A stretch of DNA of 64,000 nucleotides. It comes from Takakia lepidozioides (lineage: Eukaryota; Streptophyta; Takakiopsida; Takakiales; Takakiaceae). Where the stretch lies: positions 36,578,001-36,642,000 of the forward strand of contig CM060733.1 in the NCBI GenBank assembly GCA_030704615.1, read 5' to 3'. Below are positions 55,896-64,000 of the stretch, piece after piece (the stretch's first letter is position 1; each line of letters starts with the position of its first letter). The notes beneath the pieces are model-generated. The model saw only the letters and a list, made by a program, of their open reading frames with translations. It was not told the origin of the DNA and searched no databases. The position numbers and the translations under genes were made by a program.

Positions 55896-56560
55896 CCGGT
55901 CATGAACATTTCCCTAACCCCCTCTCCACAAGGTAACCGGGGGTACAGAACCTGTTGCGGCTTATGGTTTGGAATACTAAGTTCCTAACATAGCCTACAC
56001 CTGTACATGCATCCACCGCAAGCACTCCTATGGTTGGCTGGTCATCACCTCCAACCTCACCACAGGAGAAACAATGATGGTTTGCCTGGTCATCACCCCA
56101 GCCTCACCATCGACAGCATGCTCTAGGACTGGCTGGTGATCAAATCCGGACCAATCACCTATAAAAACAAGCGCCCACACAAAACTAGCATGGCGCACAG
56201 TCAAGCATGCAGGTATGGAGGGGATCCAAAAACACAAGAAATCAGAACGACAAATCCCCACAACCAAAAAACAAACTCCACGGTGTTGCTCCTGCAAGGA
56301 CACCCCAGCCCAAACCCGGACTGACTCTTGCCTCCACCAACGGAAAGGTCTTGGGCTAATGAGATGGTGAAACTACGAGGAGGAGAAGCTAAAGCAATGC
56401 CTAACCCCAGCATGCCCTCATCCCAACACTCTTCATCTCCTCTCTTCCCTTACTTGCATGACCATGGGAATATCATGAAGATACTCCTCAAACCGCCATC
56501 CACGAGCTTCAAAATTTGGCCTTCAAGACCACATGTCAGTCCTTAGGCAGTCCACCAGTG
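55896..56560 (-). other. Leader region of the methyltransferase-bearing element
   Basis: Non-coding; aligns with 8,940-9,640 of the gag-only element. The alignment ends near 56,570 where CACAGCC repeats begin. No tRNA primer site was found. Confidence 0.5.
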
Positions 56561-56569
56561 CCTCCACGA

Positions 56570-56870
56570 GTCAGCATAGGCCGTCCACAGGTCAACACGG
56601 GCCACCACAGACCAGCATAGGCCCACACAGCTCACTGGTCACAGCCGTCCCACAGCCCACAACAGGCCACAACCCTACACAGGTCGCAGGGGGTCACAGC
56701 CCTCACAGCCCCTCACCCCACCCACAGGCCACATGGCACAGCCTATCACAGCCCTACACAGGTCACAGGGGTCACAGCCCCAGAAGCCACAGCCCGTCAC
56801 TGCCCCATAGGCCAAAGTGCACAGCCTGTCACAGCCCGTCACAGCCCCACAGGCCATAGGGCACAACCTG
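56570..56870. repeat. CACAGCC-rich irregular array
   Basis: Words such as CACAGCCCGTCACAGCCC, CACAGGTCACAGG and CACAGCCTATCACAGCC with a 10-base tendency. The reverse complement (GGCTGTG) forms arrays at 57,590-57,692 and 62,410-62,660, so this copy is inverted relative to those. Confidence 0.7.
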
Positions 56871-56871
56871 T

Positions 56872-57507
56872 TGTCGCGCGGCTTTTACTCACCCATCCCT
56901 TCGCTATTCGAGGCGGAAACTCCAAGATTGAAGAGTTGGAAATCTCTAAGTACTCAGCCCGCGCAGAACAATCAGTCTTGACCTACAGCTAGTGTATCAT
57001 GGGGGTGTTTCCTATTTGTTTCCCTTATGGTATTCATGTTAACTATCTTACCATTGATAATTAAGTATCAGTTTGCTTTATCAATCTATCTATTGGATTC
57101 CATCAACTCATCCATTCATTCCACAGCTTCTCTCAGATCTCTCTACACAGTGTGATTGTATCGTAAAAGTATCCGATTATGATTTATCAGGTATCAGGCC
57201 GAAGCCATTGTGTCTCTAATCTCCTCTACAATATCATTACAGCCTTGCATATATCAAGCATCTATTCATCATCTCTCTATCTTCACTTCCGTTCTTCATC
57301 TCTGCCCGATCCCCTCTCCTCTATCACCAAGAAGTCCTCCTCCGAATCCTCTCCCTCAATTCCCCGTTTCTCCCTTTATCTTCCTATCCGCAGTTCTAAC
57401 CGTTTCCCTCACTAACCGTCGTCTATGAACTAACATGTTCCCTTCGCAGGTGTTGTTGTTCCCACAGTCGTTCCCTGTCCTACTCTTCGTTCCCTATGAT
57501 CGTGACA
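56872..57507 (-). repeat. Possible LTR of the third gypsy element
   Basis: 636 bases starting TGTCGCGCGG and ending CGTGACA, without a supported gene, placed where the 3' LTR of the minus-strand element to the right would be. There is no second copy in the window, no clear polypurine tract beside it and no exact target duplication, so this is only a candidate. Confidence 0.3.
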
Positions 57508-57589
57508 GCTGTGACGTCATGTGTCTGTGTCAGTGTGGGTGTGTGAAACTGTGACTGTAACTGGGGCTGTGACTGTGCTGTGCGGCGTG

Positions 57590-57692
57590 TGTGTGTGGCT
57601 GTGTCGGGCTGTGTCGGCTGTGTCGGCTGTGTCGGCTGTGATGCTGTGACGACTGTGACGGGCTGTGTTGGCTGTGTTGGCTGTGACGACTG
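57590..57692. repeat. GGCTGTGTC short tandem array
   Basis: Repeats of GGCTGTGTC/GGCTGTGAC/TGGCTGTGT with a 9-10 base period. Related to the arrays at 56,570-56,870 (inverted) and 62,410-62,660 (same sense). Confidence 0.8.
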
Positions 57693-57868
57693 TGTAACCC
57701 CCCTCTACAGTGCGCTGCTGTCACCCCTAAGGCTCCTGTTGGTCTCAGTCTGTGCAAAAATTAAGGGTACCCTACAGATCCCGTATAAGTGTCTAAGTCC
57801 CCGACAGTCCTCTAACATTACCCCTTCCCCCCTCAAAAAGCCGTGTCCTCACGGTTTACTGATTTCGA

Positions 57869-58588
57869 CTAGCCAAACCTTTGTGAGTGAGCACCTTCTT
57901 GACGTTGAGAGTTTCTTGGCGGACTGTGTGTACGAGCCCGAGGTCTGTGTCTGGTTGACGGAGATGGTTGATCACTACCTGGATAAGTGAGGCCCTCTGG
58001 AGGCTGATATCGAGGTAATCTTTCCGGCATAGGAGATCCCCTTCGCTTCTTCTCTTCCATCTGAATTGCATAGTCTTCTCCCATGTCAAAAGAATTCGGT
58101 GAAGAAACAGTTGTATCAGAATCCTCATCGCCTCTCAGGTGTTTTAATTTTCGAACTTTTTGTGGAATCATCTGGGGCATACAATGTTGTCCACCATGTC
58201 TGGAAGTTTGTATTTTACAACTTGGTGTAACCGCTGAACAGCAAAATTGGTGTAGACACTGAGCTCCTTGTCTGTCCAGGTGAGTGGGGTACCAATTACT
58301 GGTGCAGCGTGCAAGTACTTCCATGCGACATGTCCCTTATAGAAAATGTCATCAATGCCGAATGAATTTCTGTGTTGACAAATGGTTGCAGGCCGCTTGA
58401 AACCATGAACGAATTTGAGAATCCTTTTGCATCATAACTTTTGGGTCATATAGGTACATATGAGGTGGCACCGAAGGTAATACCCAATGATCTCCACTGG
58501 AATAACTTTGAAAGCGTGTTTGCATCTTTTGTTGCTCAATGTGATATCGTACCAGAAAACAAGCAGCGTAGTATAACCCGCACCCCAT
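57869..58588 (-). pseudogene. Terminal part of the post-integrase region
   Basis: Frames at 58,588-58,352 (MGCGLYYAACFLVRYHIEQQK, first 20 residues or so) and 58,324-57,869 (VRKLKHLRGDEDSDTTVSS, RRGSPMPERLPRYQPP, then a Ser/Pro/Arg-rich tail). Probably the C-terminal end of the same protein; no domain recognised. Confidence 0.35.
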
Positions 58589-58746
58589 GACAATACTTGC
58601 TATCCCTTGGTCTTGGTATAAATGAGTCCATGTACAACCTGGAAAGCAATCAATTCCCTCAACATGGTCCCTGCCTCGTGCCAGTATTGTGCAAAGTGAT
58701 GATCTTCAAATGTCGATTGTTCGGAAGTTCTTAAGAACTTTGGTGC

Positions 58747-61314
58747 CTAGTTGCCTGGTAGCCATATACGCATGATTTGGTAGTAATGTGCGAATGACTG
58801 CGGATGACTAAATTCTTTCCAAGCCAAATCCAACATGATGGGAATTTGGTTGAAGGGCATAATCATAGCCCTACTGTACTCCCTGGCAGCTGGAGTTTTA
58901 GGTGGGTTAAAAGCGGCATTGCCCCATACCTCCTGCTGTGGTGGCTGTGGTGTGGTTGTAGTAACCACAGGTTCAGCTACTGGTACAGTGACTTGTTGTG
59001 GTGGTGGTGGTACTGGCTCTTGTATCATTGGCATCTCCTGCACCTCCTGTGAAGACTGAAAAGCCAAAGTTCTGGCTTGTAAATAAGAAGCCATTAGCTG
59101 TTCCTGAGGGATATAGACTCTTTGGTCGATGTTTGAAGTGAGGTCTTCCACTTGAGTCTGCAGTCCGTCTACATCCTCTTGTAACTCTGCTATCCTACTA
59201 TAGACATTGTCTATAGTAGTTGTGGCAATGTTCTGCACCTGCAGCCTGAGCTCATTCATCTCGCTCTAGGTGAGCTTCCGTGGTGCTTTGCCCTCTACTG
59301 GTCCTTGTGCTAACCAGACCTGCATAAGGCTGTTATCCACCAAGTTGCTTGTGTTTCCCCTGAGAGTTTGCTCTTCTCTTAGCTTGTACAATTCCAACTG
59401 CTGTTGTAAAGCCTCCATGCGCTTCGCCTGAGGTTCAACCAATTTCGCATAAGCAGCAAGTAGATTATTGGCTTCCTTCCAAGCCTTGTTATTGACCGCG
59501 ATTTCATTTCTATTGGCCATGATGGTTTTGTTGCAACTCCACGATGTGCTTCTCTTGATCAGCTTCAATCTGCCTGTATTGCTTGAAAGTATCTTCATTA
59601 CGACAGATTGTATTCTTCATATCGACAATGAGCTTCATTTGCTCAACATTCTCTTCTTCTGCCTTCGTACATTTTTCCGCTTGACTGTTTATTTCTTTTG
59701 TTGATTGGTCAAGCATAGTTGTAAATGTAGCACATTGTATCGCCATCTGTTATGCACTGTCTGCAACTCCGTATGTAGTGCATTCAGTTCTTGCAACTTG
59801 CTTTCATGCTGCACCTGCATTTGATATAGCTGTTGCTTATGTGCTTCATGCAATTGGTCTTGCGCGAGGCCTGCCTCAATCAATTGTTGCTTGGCCAATT
59901 GCAAAGCCATTTCTGTATTTCCAAGTCCTGCTTCATCTTGAGAGTGACCTCTTCATCGACCTTGTTTGCACACTCAGTGGCAAGTCGAGCTTTGTAATTA
60001 GCACATTGTTCGCCAGCCTTTTATGCACTGTCTGCAACTCCGTATGTTGCATTTTGTAATTAGCACATTGTTCGCCAGCCTTTTATGCACTGTCTGCAAC
60101 TCCGTATGTTGCATTCAGTTCTGCAACTTGCTTTCATGCTGCAAGCTGGCATTTGATATAGCTGTTGCTTATGTGCTTCAGCAATTGGTCTTCGCGAGGC
60201 CTGCCTCATCAATTGTTGCTTGCCAATTGCAAAGCCATTTCTGTATTTCCCAGTCCTGCTTCATCTTGAGAGTGACCTCTTCATCGACCTTGTTTGCACA
60301 CTCAGTGGCAAGTCGAGCCTCAAACTCCTTCCTGAGTTCCTCTTTCAAGGCTGTCAATTGGGGTAATTGGAACATGGATTTGACATAAGTCCCCAACAAA
60401 TTAAGTGTCCTGCCTATGGAACTCATCAGCATTGCCTGTTGGGCATCATGGTGAGGTTGCTGCTGTTCCTCCTGATCTTCAACAGTGTGATGCTCACTAA
60501 CCATTCAGGCCATTGTCCCACCGGATTTTTCTTCCTGAACTACTTCATCTATCACCGGTGCTACAGTGTATGACCTTCCGCCTGTGGTACCTCCGACACA
60601 GGTGTGTGTATTATATGCACCTCAGGATTTCCCTTGGGCAACTGTTGCACCTCTGGGATTTTCTGTCTCCTTGACCAGACCAAATATTCATAGAGAAGGT
60701 CCCCCTTCTCTATTTCCTGCCACTATCTGTTCTGTAGTTGAATATCTAACCCTTCACTTTCCAATCAATTATTCTGGTTGAGCTGCATGGATAACTTGTG
60801 ACCTTGTGACAAGTCGTTCAAGTGGCTGTGATGGTTGTGATGCAGAAGTAAACTTCCTCCTCCCTCTCTGAAGGTCCTGCTTCCAGTAATAGCATTTCTC
60901 TGTGCTGCTGTGCCCCTTCCTGGCCATGAGCTTGGGAAACATTATCATGCGGAATCCGTGAAGCCAGTGGATCCGCCACTACAGTCTTTCCCGTCTCTGC
61001 TCTTAGTCTCGGGTTGCCTGCTATCCACCCTCACTGTGTGAAGAGCCTTGCTCTTCCATTGCAGTTGTTTCTGGCTCAAACACTCCATTTCCTTTCTTTC
61101 TTTGCGCATTAAGTATGCCAGAATCAAGGATTATTTGAGCAATGATTGGGCCAGACACTATTATAGGAGACTTTGCGGTAGTACCTTGTAATCTTTTCAT
61201 CTCCTCTACCAGTGCGTTGTACATTATGTCCGCCCATTGTACCTCTCGTCCCTTCAGGCCTTTGAGTATTTCCTCCGTGAAGGATCTGCTCAAATACTGT
61301 TGGTTCTGTTTCAT
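58747..61314 (-). pseudogene. Coiled-coil-rich post-integrase coding region
   Basis: Frames on the minus strand: 61,314-61,021 (FTEEILKGLKGREVQWADI), 60,504-60,178 (LTALKEELRKEFEARLATEC), 59,910-59,510 (QQLIEAGLAQDQLHEAHKQQ, LQELNALHTELQ), 59,598-59,266 (LVEPQAKRMEALQQQLELY) and 59,259-58,747 (VYSRIAELQEDVDGLQTQV, a Pro/Gln/Val-rich linker, then WKEFSHPQSFAHYYQIMRIW). Heptad-like Leu/Gln/Glu patterns point to long coiled coils. It may be one long protein split by frame changes and by a tandem duplication at 59,750-60,320. Function unknown. Confidence 0.45.
59750..60320. repeat. Tandem duplication of about 245-300 bp
   Basis: The block from TTATGCACTGTCTGCAACTC (59,752) to GTGGCAAGTCGAGC (59,985) recurs from 60,080 to 60,318. 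A 58-base piece starting GTAATTAGCACATTGTTCGC is present at 59,993 and again at 60,055. The later copy differs mostly by missing single bases. Confidence 0.85.
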
Positions 61315-62033
61315 GGCATCAGAACGTTCAATACCTGGCCTACCTCTTTAACCCTGGTACACAGCCTTGGTACAGCATAACCCTGAGTTTTAAGGAAACT
61401 CCCTTCTTGGAATAAGTCCTCTATTTGCAGTCTTGCCCTGTGTTGCTCCACATGCACCTGACCTGCTGGCAATCGAAACAATTGCTGGAGGTATAGGGGA
61501 GTAATCATTAATTCAACTCCCTTCACCGTTGTTGTTCCTGTCCTTGGCTCAAAGTTCTGCAAAAATTGTAACATGTACTGTCTATGGTGTAGTGTCCAAT
61601 CTAGGCTTTGCAATCCTTGCAATCTCAGCTCCTCCAGTATCTGTATCGCCTGTGGGGTAGCAATCGTTTGTTTCTGCAGAATTGTGGTGCTCTTCACCCT
61701 GATTTCCTCCATTCCTCTCACTCTCTTCATTTTAGACTCACAGAACTGTTTTGGCTGTAACAACTGCAGGAATGCCTGTAGTGCACAAAGCATAAACGTA
61801 TGGTTGTCGCAGAAAGCTATGGGTAATTTCTTGTAAGCCTGCGGGGCTTGCAAGCATCGCTCAAGAGAAAAGCTCCGCTCTGTCCTTTCGTGTCTATGCC
61901 ACTGCGTAAGTAATATTGCGAGCGTATAGTCTGTTAGTTCCTCCATAGTTTCCAGGTATAGCATTGATGGTCTGTCCTGTCGAGACGCCCGTTACTCAGA
62001 ACGACGCCGCCTCTTGCGCTCATTTCCCTCCAT
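61311..62033 (-). pseudogene. First post-integrase ORF of the OTA-type element
   Basis: ATG at 62,033 (MEGNERKRRRRSE), an in-frame TAA, then open from the next Met (MLYLETMEELTDYTLAILL) for 217 codons. Contains RSFSLERCLQAPQAYKKL, PLYLQQLFRLPAGQV and YAVPRLCTRVKEVG. I do not recognise a family with confidence; extra ORFs in this position occur in Tat/Athila-type elements and their roles are unclear. No signal peptide or membrane segment is seen, so it is not envelope-like. Confidence 0.45.
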
Positions 62034-62409
62034 TTTCTTGATCCTTTCTCTGGTTTTCTATTGGCTGTATCCGCTGTGACTGGATTTTTAGATTTATCTT
62101 CTTTAGTGGACTTTCCCTGTTGGATAGTCCACTAGGATCACACATGTGACAAGAATTCGGCTTTTCTGTACTTGCCGTTCGTTCCGTTTCCCTTTTTCCG
62201 TACTCATTAATGGGCCCGCCTTTCATCCCTTTTGACGGCCGTTCTTGTCCTCTTTCTTTTTGACACCTGTTCTTGCACTTCCTTCTCGGCTGTGTGTCGC
62301 GCCCTGACCTCCACGTGTCTATTTTTAAAGTAATTTCCGTTTCTTCTTCCTTCAGCCATTTTCCTGAAGTTATTATGTGTCCACTTGTCACTGATTCTAT
62401 GGATCGTGT

Positions 62410-62660
62410 AACTTTAGTAGGCTGTGTTGAGCTGTGACAGGCTGTGTCATACTGTGTTACGCTGTGATAGGCTGTGATGCACTGTGGTAAGCTGTGATAG
62501 GCTGTGACACGCTGTGGTAGGTTGTGATAGGCTGTGTTGCGCCGTGCTGGGCTGTGATAGCTGTGTTGCCGTCCTTGCTGGGCTTGTGATAGGCTGTGTC
62601 ACGTCGTGATGGCTTGTTAGGCTGTGTGCGCCTTGCTGGCCTGTGATAGGCTGTGTCACT
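62410..62660. repeat. GGCTGTGATA short tandem array
   Basis: About 25 units of a 10-base word (GGCTGTGATA, GGCTGTGTTG and variants). On the minus strand it is read as HSLSQPTT-like repeats at the end of the integrase frame. Confidence 0.8.
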
Positions 62661-63931
62661 TCTGTTTTGCCCACCCTGGTCATATATGCTGGGCCTAGCG
62701 ACAAGTGTTCATACTCCGTTCGTAACACTGGTGCAGCCCGTGACTGCTCTTGCGGTTCAACATGCAAATCATGCTGCAGGGGTTTGTCATGGATACCACT
62801 GTACCCCTTCAACTTATTTGCATTGACTCTTCCCAGCATTTCTTTGTTAATGGTTTGTAACATGGCGGTGTTGTTATCATACATCTTTTGTATGACATAA
62901 GGTCCTTTCCACGGTGATTTAAGCTTAGAAGCTTGAATCTTTCCTTTCTTCTGCAACCATAGAACCAAATCCCCCGTCTTAAAAGTCTTAACTTGCCTTC
63001 ATCAAACTGTTCCTTTCGCTTCATCTGAATTCTGGTCATATTATCAGCTGCATCAGCACGTACTTCTTCCACATGGTATAATTCATGTTTCCTGACCTTG
63101 ATGGAGTCTTGCAATTCCATTCTTTTTCCCCACTCCGTTCTCATGGTAGGTAACAGGAATTCCACTGGAAGTAAGGCTTCCATACCATAAACTAATTGGA
63201 ATGGTGTATACTTAGTGTGACTTTATATGAAGTCCTGTATGACCACAAAGCTGTCAGCAGCTTTGTATCCCAATCCGTTCTGTTTGCATTGACTATCTTA
63301 GCCAAGATAGTACATAGTATTTTGTTGGTAGCCTCTGCCTGCCCATTACCCTGTGGTAATATGTTGTACTCTTTCTATGCACAATCATAAACTCTTTAGT
63401 CAACAACTCAATGGTCTCATTCATGAAGTGACTTCCTTGATCACTGATAAATTCTAAGGGACAGCCAAATCGTGTAAGTATGTTCTCGTACAGGAACCTT
63501 GCTGTGGACTTGGCTGTGTTGTCCCTCAAAGCTTTAGCTTCCACCCACTTTGTAGTATAATCAGTGGCTGTAATTATGTACCTGTTTCGTGTATTCTTGG
63601 ATGGTGGGTTAATTGGTCCAACAAAGTCTAGTCCCCATTTCTGAAATGGTTCCGTAGGCATTGTAGGATGCAAGGCCATCCTTCCAGATCTCTGCAAAGG
63701 TCCTAGCCTCTGACATTCATCACACTTCTGACAATACTCGTGTACATCTTTGAACAAAGTAGGCCACCAGTATCCTGCGAGTAGTATCTTTCTACTGGTA
63801 GTCTCTTCTCCAAAATGACCTCCAGCCACTCCTTTATGAACTTCCGCCAAAACTTTATTTACTTCATGGTGGTACAAGCATCGTTTTAGTACTCCATCAG
63901 GTCCTAACTTATACATTCTGCTTCCTACCAT
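62447..63931 (-). pseudogene. pol: Integrase of the OTA-type element
   Basis: HHCC zinc domain: VHKGVAGGHFGEETTSRKIL with CQKCDECQRLGP. DDE core: KWGLDFVGPI (D), EFISDQGSHFMNE (D); the Glu region lies in a shifted frame near 63,340. The C-terminal part has KHELYHVEEVRADAADNMTR, KSPWKGPYVIQKMYD and GRVNANKLKGY near 62,800-62,920, typical of the integrase end. Frame changes lie near 63,380, 63,230 and 62,985. The last 80 codons run into the GGCTGTG array. Confidence 0.8.
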
Positions 63932-64000
63932 AGTATAAGGTAAAGCTTTGATAGCGATTCTCTTCCTCTGCTCCTTACCATAACTAGGTGGGCACTGACC

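Larger units (their letters stand above)
47773..56560 (-). mobile_element. Gypsy-type element with DNA methyltransferase and PHD finger
   Basis: Minus-strand element. Reading from high to low coordinates: leader (56,560-55,900), gag with two zinc knuckles, aspartic protease, cytosine-C5 DNA methyltransferase, RT, RNase H, integrase, PHD finger, and a short 3' region into LTR-like repeats (48,456-47,773). RT-RNase H-integrase order makes it Ty3/gypsy. There is no chromodomain; the PHD finger takes that place. The right-hand LTR is not seen: leader sequence gives way to CACAGCC repeats and another element. Many one-base frame changes break the polyprotein. Its gag is homologous to that at 6.8-8.9 kb. 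Confidence 0.85.
57508..64000 (-). mobile_element. OTA-type (Tat/Athila-like) gypsy element, 3' part
   Basis: Minus-strand element running off the right edge. From the right: integrase (63,931 to about 62,690), a repeat-rich tail, then a long region with extra frames after pol (62,033 down to about 57,870) rich in coiled coil. The integrase style (GGHFGEETTSRKIL, WGLDFVGPI, ATDYTTKWVEA) and extra coding capacity between integrase and the 3' LTR suit the Ogre/Tat/Athila clade. Gag, protease and RT would lie beyond 64,000. Confidence 0.7.

Noticed and set aside
61311-62033. Post-integrase ORF as a viral-type envelope gene.
   Set aside because: No signal peptide, membrane segment or cleavage site is visible.

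Overview
The window is nuclear DNA from a land plant. Three things point there: introns with GT/AG borders, an intact chloroplast outer-envelope gene (OEP24), and several PLS/DYW-type pentatricopeptide repeat (PPR) genes. The style of the PPR repeats and the mix of Ty3/gypsy elements suit a seed-free plant (fern, lycophyte or bryophyte), but this is an inference and I cannot name the species. Only OEP24 looks like an intact host gene. Most of the rest is mobile DNA or broken copies of one PPR family. One-base frameshifts recur in almost every long reading frame except OEP24, so consensus errors cannot be fully separated from real decay.

Layout. 1-2.2 kb: scrambled PPR copies. 2.2-5.0 kb: non-coding DNA with old repeats. 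5.06-11.93 kb: a SWIM-zinc-finger (MULE-like) gene split by a 5.5 kb gag-only LTR element with a CATT target duplication. 12.2-15.4 kb: a C-rich array and a multi-exon Ulp1-like protease gene. 15.4-24.1 kb: a PPR-DYW copy split by a 6.96 kb chromodomain-bearing Ty3/gypsy element (GTCTG duplication, both LTRs, tRNA-Met primer site). 25.1-27.2 kb: another PPR copy ending in a chimera of LTR, PPR and gag pieces. 27.2-28.0 kb: a CACTA-type transposon end. 28.2-30.3 kb: an unrecognised multi-exon gene with a BED-like finger. 30.5-32.5 kb: a G-rich array. 35.56-36.95 kb: OEP24. 38.9-43.6 kb: the most complete PPR copy. 43.6-47.8 kb: non-coding DNA with tandem repeats. 47.8-56.6 kb: a large minus-strand gypsy element. 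56.9-64 kb: part of a third, OTA-type (Tat/Athila-like) gypsy element.

Two systems stand out. First, the PPR family at 38.9-43.6 kb begins with a transit-peptide exon and exons encoding PDF motifs, the single-stranded-DNA-binding motif of organellar OSB proteins. These splice in frame onto a PPR array that ends in a DYW deaminase-like domain: an OSB-PPR-DYW fusion, with rearranged relatives elsewhere in the window. Second, the gypsy element at 47.8-56.6 kb carries a full set of cytosine-C5 DNA methyltransferase motifs between protease and reverse transcriptase, and a PHD finger at the end of integrase. It thus combines a chromatin reader and a DNA-methylation writer in one retroelement. The gag-only element at 6-11.5 kb is a deletion derivative of the same family.
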